NCBI GenBank assembly: GCA_018262735.1
Contig: JADFDR010000004.1
Span: 1-36,680, forward strand
Origin: Geobacter sp.
GTDB lineage: Bacteria; Myxococcota_A; UBA9160; JADFDR01
Direction: 5' to 3'
DNA length: 36,680 nucleotides
Positions 25,492 through 32,918 of the stretch are shown here, piece by piece (position 1 is the stretch's first letter; the number at the start of each line of letters is the position of its first letter). Under the pieces are notes generated by a model that saw only the letters and a program-made list of their open reading frames with translations, was not told where the DNA came from and did not search any database. The position numbers and the translations under genes are program-made.

Positions 25492-27204
25492 ATGAGCGGC
25501 CACACAAGCCCCATCGAGGTTTTTATCCAGATCCACGGCAACTGCAACGGACTCAAAGCAAGCCAAGTCCAACAACTCGAACGCCTCTATCGTCGGAAAC
25601 TCTCCCCCGATCAAATCTTGAGTCACGATCTTGCCAAAGCGTTGAGTGCAGTTTCTCAAGAAATTCGCCGCCAAGTCGGCGTTTTGGTGGATCGTCGCGG
25701 CAGCATCACCCATGTCATGGTCGGCGATGCACACTCGATCGAAATGCCGGATTGGGGACGTTTGCGTGCGGGGCGAGGACGTCTGCGCGGATTGCGCTGC
25801 CTGCACACGCATCTCGGCGAAGAGCCGCTCACCAACGACGATCTCGCAGATTTGGTTTTGCTTCGACTCGATGCCATGGTTGCAATCGAAACTCTCAATG
25901 ACGGATCGCCCGGATACGCGCACATCGCGGCGTTGCGCGCTGCAAATCAAGAAGGAAAGCCCATCGAAATTCTTGCACCCATTCTCCCGTCGCAAATCGA
26001 ACTTGATTTTCCGAGTTGGGTTCGCGAGCGCGAGGAAGAACTTGCAAGCCAAACCCAGACCAAGACCGTCGCACGCAGCGAGCGCGCAATTTTGGTTTGC
26101 ATCGCCACCGGCGAGCGCGGGGCGCTCGAACCCGAGGAAGCCTTGGCCGAACTTCGCGAGCTTGCGCGTTCGGCAGATGTCGAAGTCGTACACGAGATCA
26201 CGCAACATCGCGCCCGCCTTGATCCCAAGACGCTGATGGGCTCCGGCAAATTGCAAGATCTCGCAATTCAGGCGCTTTGGCATGACGCCGACCTCGTGAT
26301 CGTCGATCAAAACCTAAATCCAACCCAGGCACGAAATCTCGCCGCGCGTATGGAACTTCGCGTCATCGATCGCACGCAACTCATTCTCGACATCTTTGCG
26401 CAGCGCGCCAAATCGCGAGACGGCAAACTTCAAGTCGAACTTGCGCAACTCAAATATCGCCTGCCACGCCTCGTACACCGGGACGATTCCCTTTCGCGTC
26501 TCGGAGCAGGCATCGGCGGGCGCGGTCCGGGCGAAACCAAACTCGAAATCGATCGTCGCCGTGTGCGCGAACGCATCACACACCTCGAACGCGAACTCAA
26601 GAAAATGCGCCAAGGACGCCACGAGCGACGGAGACGGCGGCACGGCTTATCGATCGTGTCGATCGTGGGCTACACCAACGCGGGAAAGAGCACGCTCTTG
26701 CACGCTCTGACACAAAGTCATGTCCCCATCGCCGACAAGATGTTCGCAACGCTTGACCCCGCATCGCGGCGGCTTCGCTTTCCACGCGAACGTGACGTCA
26801 TCATTACCGACACCGTCGGATTCATCCGCGATCTGCCGCCCGATCTCGTCACCGCGTTTCGCGCCACCCTCGAAGAGCTCGAAGAGGCCGATGTGTTGCT
26901 GCATGTGGTCGACGCCAGCGCACCCGACTTCGAGCGTCGCATCGAATCCGTGCATCACATTCTTCAAGAAATCGGCCTCGCTCAACGGCCCGAGATTCTG
27001 GTTTTCAACCAAATCGATCGGCTCTCGACCGAAGAGTCTCTTGCGCTCGCGGAACGCTTCGACGCGATCCCCATCTCGGCCCTAAAAAAAATCGGACTCC
27101 ATCAATTGCTCGTGCGTGTAGACCAAGTGCTTTGGCAGAGCGAAACTTCGGAGTCTGAACTTTCCAGCTCACAAAGCCGAGATTTCGTGCCGGCCTCCGT
27201 CTGA
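25492..27204 (+). CDS. hflX: GTPase HflX with extended N-terminal domain
   Basis: 570 aa. HflX is a ribosome-associated GTPase that splits stalled or stressed 70S ribosomes. The first 170 or so residues form an extra domain (LKASQVQQLERLYRRKLSPD..., VGDAHSIEMPDWGRLRAGRGRLRGLRCLHTHL) known from deltaproteobacterial and some other HflX proteins but absent from the 426-aa E. coli form. The HflX domain follows with LDPKTLMGSGKLQDL, ERAILV and GGRGPGETKLEIDRRRVRERI. The G domain shows G1 GYTNAGKST, DTVGFIRDLP and G4 NQID, a Lys-to-Gln change in the usual NKxD. I use the ATG at 25492; upstream codons are not protein-like and the putative promoter overlaps them. It is divergent from glmU. Confidence 0.93.
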   Translation: MSGHTSPIEVFIQIHGNCNGLKASQVQQLERLYRRKLSPDQILSHDLAKALSAVSQEIRRQVGVLVDRRGSITHVMVGDAHSIEMPDWGRLRAGRGRLRGLRCLHTHLGEEPLTNDDLADLVLLRLDAMVAIETLNDGSPGYAHIAALRAANQEGKPIEILAPILPSQIELDFPSWVREREEELASQTQTKTVARSERAILVCIATGERGALEPEEALAELRELARSADVEVVHEITQHRARLDPKTLMGSGKLQDLAIQALWHDADLVIVDQNLNPTQARNLAARMELRVIDRTQLILDIFAQRAKSRDGKLQVELAQLKYRLPRLVHRDDSLSRLGAGIGGRGPGETKLEIDRRRVRERITHLERELKKMRQGRHERRRRRHGLSIVSIVGYTNAGKSTLLHALTQSHVPIADKMFATLDPASRRLRFPRERDVIITDTVGFIRDLPPDLVTAFRATLEELEEADVLLHVVDASAPDFERRIESVHHILQEIGLAQRPEILVFNQIDRLSTEESLALAERFDAIPISALKKIGLHQLLVRVDQVLWQSETSESELSSSQSRDFVPASV

Positions 27205-27208
27205 TCCA

Positions 27209-27246
27209 AAAAAAAATGCCGCAACGCGTCCGCTTCTCTTTTTTTT
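27209..27246 (+). terminator. Weak candidate terminator after hflX
   Basis: A run of nine A is followed by a short GC-rich segment and a run of eight T. The A and T tracts can pair around a poor core. It could terminate hflX, but the stem is weak. Confidence 0.3.
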
Positions 27247-27321
27247 GAAACATGCACATTTCCTTCCAAATAGCCTAAATAAATAATGAATTATCAAGAT
27301 ATTCCCATTCTGTACTCTTGG

Positions 27322-27350
27322 TTGACTTTATAACGCGCCGTGTTAAGTTC
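27322..27350 (+). promoter_or_regulatory. Candidate promoter for the phasin-like gene
   Basis: A good -35 (TTGACT) is preceded by an AT-rich tract (27.26-27.31 kb) that could act as an UP element. The -10 is poor (TTAAGT or TAAGTT at 15-16 nt). Confidence 0.35.
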
Positions 27351-27369
27351 TCGCTCGCATTAAGTCCCT

Positions 27370-27392
27370 CGCAAAGGTGAAAAGCCTTTGCG
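27370..27392 (+). other. 5'-UTR hairpin upstream of the phasin-like gene
   Basis: CGCAAAGG and CCTTTGCG form a perfect 8-bp stem around the loop TGAAAAG. It ends about 13 nt before the AAGGAG SD. A hairpin in this position would stabilise an abundant mRNA; that role is inference. Confidence 0.55.
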
Positions 27393-27418
27393 GATCACCC
27401 CAAAAAAGGAGAACTACC

Positions 27419-27859
27419 ATGGCTGAAGCCGCATCGGTTATCGAAGAAAACGTCGAAAAGATCCAAAAGACCTTCAAAAATCTCGAAGGCGATATCAAGA
27501 AAGACTGGAAGAAGCTGCATCACAACGTGCTGCAACAGAGCAAGAAGCTCGGCAAGAACGTTGAAAAGAAGACGGCTGCAGAGTGGAAGAAGATCAAAGC
27601 AACCCCGATCGGCAAGCGCGCCGACCACCTTGGCAAGCAAGTCGCGAAGCTCAGCAAGGACACGACGGCAAAGGCCGAGGGACTGCGCCGCGAAACGAAC
27701 AAGAAGTTCGAAGCCAGCGTGGAGAACATGCTCGGCGCCTTCCAAATCGCCTCGAAAGCGGAAATCGACAAGCTCGACAAGAAGCTCAATGCGATCACCC
27801 GCAAGCTCAAGGAAATCGAAGACGGCAAGGGCTCCAAGGCGGCGAAGAAAGAAAACTAA
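27419..27859 (+). CDS. Lysine-rich helical phasin-like protein
   Basis: 146 aa, predicted entirely alpha-helical and coiled-coil, very rich in Lys and Glu (for example NVEKIQKTFKNLEGDIKKDWKKL and KAEIDKLDKKLNAITRKLKEIED). There is no signal peptide, Cys or transmembrane segment. It resembles phasin-family or apolipoprotein-like proteins that coat granules or bind nucleoid and membranes; the resemblance is compositional and not proof of function. No PHA synthase is in the window. I use the ATG at 27419 with SD AAGGAG at 7 nt. It strongly prefers AAG over AAA for lysine, unlike neighbouring genes. Together with its own promoter, leader hairpin and terminator, this points to an abundant, monocistronic product. 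Confidence 0.72.
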   Translation: MAEAASVIEENVEKIQKTFKNLEGDIKKDWKKLHHNVLQQSKKLGKNVEKKTAAEWKKIKATPIGKRADHLGKQVAKLSKDTTAKAEGLRRETNKKFEASVENMLGAFQIASKAEIDKLDKKLNAITRKLKEIEDGKGSKAAKKEN

Positions 27860-27887
27860 ACTACGCCCTTCTTGGATCGAAACCATG

Positions 27888-27924
27888 ACGCCCCGGTTGC
27901 AAACGCAATCGGGGCGTTTCTTTG
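27888..27924 (+). terminator. Rho-independent terminator of the phasin-like gene
   Basis: ACGCCCCGGTTGC and GCAATCGGGGCGT form a 13-bp stem (one G-U pair) with loop AAAC, followed by TTCTTT. It lies 28 nt after the stop codon. Confidence 0.85.
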
Positions 27925-28033
27925 AGACGAAACTCGCGAACGACGCGCCTCCAAACAATTCCCGTGCCATTGCCGCCCATCTCGAGATTGGATGACGCGA
28001 TCGCGCAACGCTTTTTTGTGTCGAGCCGAAACC

Positions 28034-28137
28034 GAAAGCCCCGGATGAATCCCGCTTTGCAAATGCGAGTTGCATTTCCTACCGACGAAAAACATCAGCC
28101 CTGGAGTGCTCGAAAAATGGAATCGATCAGGGGCTCC
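28034..28137 (-). repeat. Interspersed palindromic repeat, copy C
   Basis: About 104 bp, oriented opposite to copy A. The minus strand reads GGAGCCCCTGATCGATTCC at the left end and a core TTTTTCGTCGGTAGGAAATG. The right end is inverted relative to the left. It lies between the convergent phasin-like and murQ genes. Confidence 0.72.
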
Positions 28138-28235
28138 ATCGATGCGAGCGCGGGGCATCCCATCTCGTAGCGGCGACGCCCTGCCAAGGCACCTCTCGCC
28201 TATGCGCAAAAAGACTCCGCCGCAAACCGGGGATT

Positions 28236-29078
28236 TCAGGAAGGCGCAGTGCTGCTTTGCTTGCGGCGAAAACGCGCCACGGCTTCGGCGGGCAATTGAT
28301 TGCTCTGCTCCAGGAGCTCACGAGCTTCGTTCTCTCCTGTACCGGTCAGATGCATCACGATGTCGAGTGCCCGCTCCTTCAATTTTTTCGAATTCGGCAT
28401 CAGGTGCGAAAGCAAGTTGCCATCCACGCGCCCTAATTTGATCATCACAGCTGTCGACAAAGTGTGTAACACCATTTTCTGTGCAAGACCTCCCTTCATG
28501 CGCGTCGATCCCGCAAGCACTTCCGGTCCCACGACTGGCGCAATGGCGATCTCCGCCATCTCGGCAAGCGGCGAAGACGGATTGCACGTAATCGCGATAC
28601 ACCGCGCACCGACGGAATGTGCGTACTCAAGTGCGCCGAGAGCAAAGGGGGTGTAGCCACTCGCCGAGAGCGCAACCACCGCATCGCCAAGCTGCAACCC
28701 TGCCGTCTGCAGAGCAAGCTTCGCATCCTCGGGATGATCCTCGGCGCCTTCGACGGCACGCTCAAGCGCAATCGAACCGCCTGCGATAATGGCTTGCACG
28801 CAATGGCGCGCCAAGCCAAAGGTCGGTGGAATTTCCGCTGCATCGAGCGCACCCATGCGGCCGCTAGTGCCTGCTCCAACATTGAACCAACGCCCACCGC
28901 CATGCAGCGCGCAAACCAAAACATCGACCGCCTCGACGATTTGCGGCAACACCTGCTCCACGGCTCCACACACTTTTGCGTCTTCCGCATGAATCAACGC
29001 AACGATTTCTTCGCTACTGCGTTGATCGAGATCACGCGACGATTCAAGTTCCTTTTCCGTCGGAAGTTTCGGTTTCAT
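28236..29078 (-). CDS. murQ: N-acetylmuramic acid 6-phosphate etherase
   Basis: MurQ, 280 aa, a SIS-domain lyase that removes the lactyl ether from MurNAc-6-P to give GlcNAc-6-P in cell-wall recycling. Typical segments are FNVGAGTSGRMGALDAAEIPPTFG (with the catalytic Glu region), EGAEDHPEDAKLAL (second Glu region), VALSASGYTPFALGAL, GPEVLAGSTRMKGGLAQKMVLHTLSTA and LMPNSKKLKERA. It is slightly shorter than the common 298 aa at both ends. The entire 105-nt gap to the upstream FAD gene is interspersed repeat copy B; the likely SD (AGAGG, 8-nt spacer) lies inside the repeat. It is last in a three-gene minus-strand run. Its product can rejoin the GlmU/GlmS route. Confidence 0.95.
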   Translation of the reverse strand: MKPKLPTEKELESSRDLDQRSSEEIVALIHAEDAKVCGAVEQVLPQIVEAVDVLVCALHGGGRWFNVGAGTSGRMGALDAAEIPPTFGLARHCVQAIIAGGSIALERAVEGAEDHPEDAKLALQTAGLQLGDAVVALSASGYTPFALGALEYAHSVGARCIAITCNPSSPLAEMAEIAIAPVVGPEVLAGSTRMKGGLAQKMVLHTLSTAVMIKLGRVDGNLLSHLMPNSKKLKERALDIVMHLTGTGENEARELLEQSNQLPAEAVARFRRKQSSTAPS

Positions 29079-29082
29079 CTCA

Positions 29083-29183
29083 GAAGCCTCTGATCCATCC
29101 CTCTTTCAAAAGACGATTTGATTTTTCACCGACGGAAAATATCATCCCGGATGTGCGGAAAATGGAATGGATCCGAGATTCCC
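29083..29183 (-). repeat. Interspersed palindromic repeat, copy B
   Basis: About 101 bp, in the same orientation as copy C. The core TTTTCCGTCGGTGAAAAATC matches copy A. Inside it TGATATTTTC can pair with GAAAAATCA around the loop CGTCGGT. The ends (ATCTCGGATCCATTCC and GGGATGGATCAGAGGC) are inverted relative to each other. It fills the gap between the FAD gene stop and the murQ start. Confidence 0.75.
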
Positions 29184-30575
29184 TCAAGCCGTCGTCCAAC
29201 CTTCTGTTCTTTCGATCGACTCGGCACATCGAAGATCCCTTCTTCCGAAATCCTCGAGCAAGGAGTCCGCCGCATGCAAACCGGAAAGCAGCGCATCTTC
29301 GAGCATTGGGCCGCAGAGATAATCTCCTGCAAAATACAGGCGGCGACCCGCAGCGCGACGATCGGCGGCAATCCGCTGCCACTGCGCAAGCTCGCGATAA
29401 CGTCCGACCTGAAACTGTGTCGATCCCGTCTGAGAAGGAACCCAAGCACGCGCGTGTGTCATGGAAGGAAGCGCCGGGAAAAACGCACGCAATTGCTGCT
29501 GGATCGTATCGAGGATTTCCTCGCTTCCCTTGCACGCATTGGCTTGCAACCACTCGGAACGCGGGCAAACTGCGACAACGCCGGAGTTCTCCCTCTGCGA
29601 CATCGCATCGGGTTGCAAAAAAATCGTTCCGGGCAATTCGCTGGATTGCTCCGAAACAAAAATGCGTTGCGGGAATTCTGACAAAGGGCGATTCGTTCCA
29701 AAGTAAGCCATCGCGCGCGGCAAAGTTCGCGTGTTCTGCAAATACCGTCGTTCAAAAAATCCAAGTTCTGCTTGCGCAAGACGTAGCGCCTCATCCGCAC
29801 CGGTCGCACAAATCACAGCATCGACCCGCAGCTCTTGCTCTTCCACACCGCAGTGCAATTTAACCCGATATTGACCGTCGGAAGATCGTTCTATTCGACG
29901 CACATCTGTGTTAAGTCGAATCGGAATACGCTTTGTCACTTCGCGCGCAAAGACATCGAGTCCCGAGCGCAACCGTGCGGGGGCGGCCTGCATTCGGGAT
30001 GCAAATTCGCGCAAAAAAAGGACGCGACTCGTCGAAGAAGCGTCGCAGTTCGTGTAACTCATCAGCCACGGCAATGCCCAGCGAACAAAAACATTGGAAC
30101 CAAAATAAGTCGTTACGAAATCTTGCATGCTTCGATCATCGTGCGATGCAGCGCGTTCCGGATGCGCATGCGCGAGATTTTCGCCGTAGCGTCGAAGCAA
30201 CCGTGGCAAGCGCACGGTACGCCACGCCTCGGAATGAGAAACACCCGGAATCCGCGCAATGCCCGTCATCGAATCAAGATCTGCACGAACTACCGCACCG
30301 CGATCGATCATCGATGTCACAAATGAGTGTTGAGGTAGCCACTCACCATACAAACCAAGCGCACCGAGCCATGCCGCAAGCGCATGATCCGTCGCACAAA
30401 GCTCGTAGGGACGGCTGTCGAAAATGAACCCTTCCTCCTCGACGCAAAACGCACTGCCACCACTGCGCGGGCGTTTTTCGACGATCTGCACCGAAACGCC
30501 GTTCTCGGCCAACCGCCAGGCCACTCCCAAACCCGCAAAGCCAGCACCGATCACGAGGACTTGTTTGGATTCCAA
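29184..30575 (-). CDS. FAD-dependent amine oxidase/protoporphyrinogen oxidase-like protein
   Basis: 463 aa. An N-terminal Rossmann dinucleotide-binding motif (VLVIGAGFAGLGVAWRLAENGVSVQIVEKRPRSGG) and a C-terminal FAD-contact motif (RLYFAGDYLCGPMLEDALLSGLHAADSL) place it in the flavin amine oxidase superfamily, which includes HemG/HemY and phytoene desaturases. No signal peptide is visible. The start is TTG with SD GAGGAG at 8 nt. The substrate is not evident; protoporphyrinogen oxidase is only one option and no other haem genes are nearby. It lies 53 nt after the HAD phosphatase and is followed by murQ on the same strand. Its stop codon sits at the very edge of repeat copy B. Confidence 0.82.
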   Translation of the reverse strand: MESKQVLVIGAGFAGLGVAWRLAENGVSVQIVEKRPRSGGSAFCVEEEGFIFDSRPYELCATDHALAAWLGALGLYGEWLPQHSFVTSMIDRGAVVRADLDSMTGIARIPGVSHSEAWRTVRLPRLLRRYGENLAHAHPERAASHDDRSMQDFVTTYFGSNVFVRWALPWLMSYTNCDASSTSRVLFLREFASRMQAAPARLRSGLDVFAREVTKRIPIRLNTDVRRIERSSDGQYRVKLHCGVEEQELRVDAVICATGADEALRLAQAELGFFERRYLQNTRTLPRAMAYFGTNRPLSEFPQRIFVSEQSSELPGTIFLQPDAMSQRENSGVVAVCPRSEWLQANACKGSEEILDTIQQQLRAFFPALPSMTHARAWVPSQTGSTQFQVGRYRELAQWQRIAADRRAAGRRLYFAGDYLCGPMLEDALLSGLHAADSLLEDFGRRDLRCAESIERTEGWTTA

Positions 30576-30628
30576 TTCGTTCGCTCCTCAAACGACACAT
30601 CCGACAATCAATCGGAGTGAGTGCCGAT

Positions 30629-31372
30629 CTACAATCCATTGCTTTCGCGAAGCTTGTCTTCCAGGATGCGCACGACATCGTGCAATGTTTCAAATTCATG
30701 AAAAGCGACACCTCGATGTGTCAGCTCATCTGCGAGCGTTCCTTTTGCGAAAGCAAAATTCGCCTCTTCGGCACCGCAGGTATCCGACACACGGCCATTG
30801 CCGATGTGGACGGTGCGCACGCCCGGGTTCCTTTCGACAAAACGACGAATGCGGCCGCGCTTGCAATTTCCAGTGCCACAGTCGCACTCGTGCGGATTGA
30901 GTCCCGTTGGCGCGATCTTCCAAATTCCGTTTTCGTACTCCAAGTGATTGCAGAGATAATCGAATGCAATCTCGTGAATCTCCTGCAAGCGATCCAAATT
31001 GCGATCAAATCCGTCGGAGAGAATCAGAAACGGAATCCCGTGTTTCTCGCACCAACTCACAAGTGCGTGCGCACCCGGATCAAGTTCGACGGTTTGCAAG
31101 AAGGCTTCCAGATCTTGTTCCGACACCGACAAGCCATTCAAAATTTCCATGTTGTATTCCCACGGCGTGAGCTCACCACGCTCGAGCCTCGCCCACTGCG
31201 CGGGGCGACGATCCGCCGCATAGCGACGCGCAAGCGTTGACCCAACGTCTTGCACCGAAAAGGTGCCGTCGAAGTCACAAAACACCGCGAGCGGCGGCGC
31301 ACTGCGAAGAATCTCGCTCGGCGAGCAACTGGATCCGCCACTCGCTGCGCATTTTTCTTTTTCGGATTGCAT
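30629..31372 (-). CDS. HAD-IB phosphatase, MtnX-like
   Basis: 247 aa. The HAD nucleophile motif is FCDFDGTFS; motif II is LILSDGFD. The C-terminal motif IGNGRVSDTCGAEEANFAFAK carries the metal-binding acidic residue. The Cys-rich insertion HECDCGTGNCKRG is characteristic of MtnX and its relatives, which dephosphorylate 2-hydroxy-3-keto-5-methylthiopentenyl-1-P in methionine salvage, or related sugar-phosphate substrates. The ATG at 31372 has GGAG 5 nt upstream; the ORF track adds 22 residues that look non-coding. It is the first gene of the run leading to the FAD oxidoreductase and murQ, and is divergent from a homocysteine methyltransferase. That neighbour makes an S-methyl role attractive but unproven. 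Confidence 0.82.
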   Translation of the reverse strand: MQSEKEKCAASGGSSCSPSEILRSAPPLAVFCDFDGTFSVQDVGSTLARRYAADRRPAQWARLERGELTPWEYNMEILNGLSVSEQDLEAFLQTVELDPGAHALVSWCEKHGIPFLILSDGFDRNLDRLQEIHEIAFDYLCNHLEYENGIWKIAPTGLNPHECDCGTGNCKRGRIRRFVERNPGVRTVHIGNGRVSDTCGAEEANFAFAKGTLADELTHRGVAFHEFETLHDVVRILEDKLRESNGL

Positions 31373-31632
31373 CCCGACTCCGTTTTTATTTCTGTTCGAA
31401 TGTTTTGAAAAGCCGAGTGCCCGTTCAGCGCCCGACACTTCGCGTTCGCAAGGTCCACAGACAAAGTTGTTCGAATACTTTGTTGCGCAACACGCTGAAA
31501 AAAGAAGTGCAGGGGTTTCGGTTCGGCGTTTTGTATCTTAGCGCCCGATTTCGATTTGTTATGCGCTCCCCCCGGAACTGCAAAAACCAAAACCCCATCG
31601 CAAACCTTCGTAAAGCACGAGTCCTAGCCAAA
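31373..31632. other. Divergent intergenic region with two TGTTCGAAT sites
   Basis: 260 nt between the divergent HAD phosphatase and homocysteine methyltransferase genes. TGTTCGAAT occurs at 31393-31401 and again at 31468-31476, exactly 75 bp apart; each contains the palindrome TTCGAA. They could be operator sites for a shared regulator. I recognise no SAM or cobalamin riboswitch. No clear promoter boxes stand out. Confidence 0.35.
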
Positions 31633-32625
31633 ATGCCAAGTTCACTTTTCACTTCACAAAAGACACCGTCCCAACAAGCGCCGCTTTCGGCAAAAGCGAT
31701 GTTTTGCGAAGAACTACGCAACGCAAAAGCGCGTCCGTTTCTTCTCGACGGAGCACTCGGCACCGAACTCGAACGGCGCGGAGTACGCAGCGAACTGCCG
31801 CTTTGGTCGGCGCATGCGCTTTGGGAAGCGCCCGACGTCGTGCGCAAAATCCACCGCGAATATCTCGCTGCCGGCGCGGAAATTCTCACCACCAACACAT
31901 TCCGTACACAGCGACGCACACTCGCGCGCGGCAAACTCGAAACTCACGCGCGCGAGCTCAGCACACTTGCTGTCTCTCTTGCACGCGATGCGATCCGCGA
32001 ACACCTCGCCGCGCTTCAGGTCGGCACGAAAGCGAATGATCCTCTCCCTCGGAACAGAACTTGCCTTGTGCTCGGCTCAAATCCACCGCTCGAAGACTGC
32101 TTTCGCCCAGAGCTCGTTCCCGACGAAGAAACACTCGATCGGGAGCACCGCGAAAACATCGAAACCCTGCTTGCGGGAGGCGCCGACGGCATCCTCATCG
32201 AGACCATGAATTCGATCCGCGAAGCGGTCGCTGCGACGCGCGCCGCCCAAAGCTTTGGTGCCATTGCCCTGGTGAGCTTTTGCGCAACAGAAAATGGAAC
32301 GCTGCTTTCCGGCGAGAATCTCACCGACGCCATCGACGCGATCGCTCCGTACGAGCCACACGCCGTTCTCGTCAATTGCCTTATGCCCAAGGCAGTGCGC
32401 GTCTGCTTGCCTGCGCTGCAAAGTGCAAAAATTCCGTTCGGCGTTTATGCGAACAACCTCGCCATTGCAAAGACGTCCACAACCACCGAAGCGCTTTCGC
32501 CCAGTGCATACGCCAACGAAGCGAAAGATTGGATTGAAGCGGGCGCCAGAATGGTTGGTGGATGCTGCGGCACAACTCCCGCCCATATCGAGAAACTCGC
32601 TTCACTTCTTTCCGGAGCTAGCTAA
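31633..32625 (+). CDS. Homocysteine S-methyltransferase family protein
   Basis: About 330 aa. It transfers a methyl group to homocysteine to give methionine using a zinc-activated thiol. The N-terminal FLLDGALGTELERRG and YLAAGAEILTTNTFRTQ are typical. The three zinc-ligand cysteines appear in VLVNCLMPKA and MVGGCCGTTPAHIE. The size matches stand-alone BHMT/MmuM-like enzymes rather than full MetH; no cobalamin domain follows. The methyl donor could be S-methylmethionine, betaine or another compound. The start is uncertain: the ATG at 31633 has a weak SD, and a second ATG at 31699 would also retain the whole domain. A 29-bp piece of its 3' end is duplicated 80 bp downstream. Confidence 0.87.
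   Translation: MPSSLFTSQKTPSQQAPLSAKAMFCEELRNAKARPFLLDGALGTELERRGVRSELPLWSAHALWEAPDVVRKIHREYLAAGAEILTTNTFRTQRRTLARGKLETHARELSTLAVSLARDAIREHLAALQVGTKANDPLPRNRTCLVLGSNPPLEDCFRPELVPDEETLDREHRENIETLLAGGADGILIETMNSIREAVAATRAAQSFGAIALVSFCATENGTLLSGENLTDAIDAIAPYEPHAVLVNCLMPKAVRVCLPALQSAKIPFGVYANNLAIAKTSTTTEALSPSAYANEAKDWIEAGARMVGGCCGTTPAHIEKLASLLSGAS
32592..32620 (+). repeat. 29-bp direct repeat, first copy (inside 3' end of the methyltransferase gene)
   Basis: GAAACTCGCTTCACTTCTTT through CCGGAGCTA encodes the C-terminal KLASLLSGA. It recurs identically exactly 80 bp downstream. Confidence 0.9.
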
Positions 32626-32671
32626 TGCGCGGATCGAATGGGGGAAAAGTCGCCAGCCCATGCCCATCGGG

Positions 32672-32700
32672 GAAACTCGCTTCACTTCTTTCCGGAGCTA
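32672..32700 (+). repeat. 29-bp direct repeat, second copy (non-coding)
   Basis: Identical to 32592-32620 but beyond the stop codon. The partly similar flank CCCATCGGG versus CCCATATCGA suggests a slightly longer degraded duplication. It probably records a local duplication or template switch. Confidence 0.9.
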
Positions 32701-32736
32701 ACCAAGGCTGCCTGCGAGCGTGGATCACGGAATAAA

Positions 32737-32753
32737 TGCGCAAAGAATGCGCA
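32737..32753 (+). promoter_or_regulatory. NtrC-type dyad, candidate enhancer (UAS) for the sigma-54 promoter
   Basis: TGCGCAAAGAATGCGCA is a TGCRC-N7-GYGCA dyad with half-site spacing like NtrC boxes. It lies about 200 bp upstream of the predicted sRNA start, a normal distance for a bacterial enhancer-binding protein. Which protein binds it is unknown. Confidence 0.5.
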
Positions 32754-32881
32754 ATAAAGAAGCAAGATTGCCAATCCTTTGCGAGGCATGGACACAATTT
32801 GCGTCACCCAATGCTTCGTGCCTTGAGAGTATTTGCTAGCGAGTTGCCTCTTCCTGAAGATCGCTAAAAAAATGCCAACAG

Positions 32882-32894
32882 AATCAAATGGTTA
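32882..32894 (+). promoter_or_regulatory. IHF-consensus site between enhancer and sigma-54 promoter
   Basis: AATCAAATGGTTA matches WATCAANNNNTTR at every position. It lies about -64 to -52 from the predicted start, where IHF commonly bends DNA at sigma-54 promoters. Confidence 0.6.
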
Positions 32895-32918
32895 ATAACG
32901 GCCATGTGCCGCGAACTT

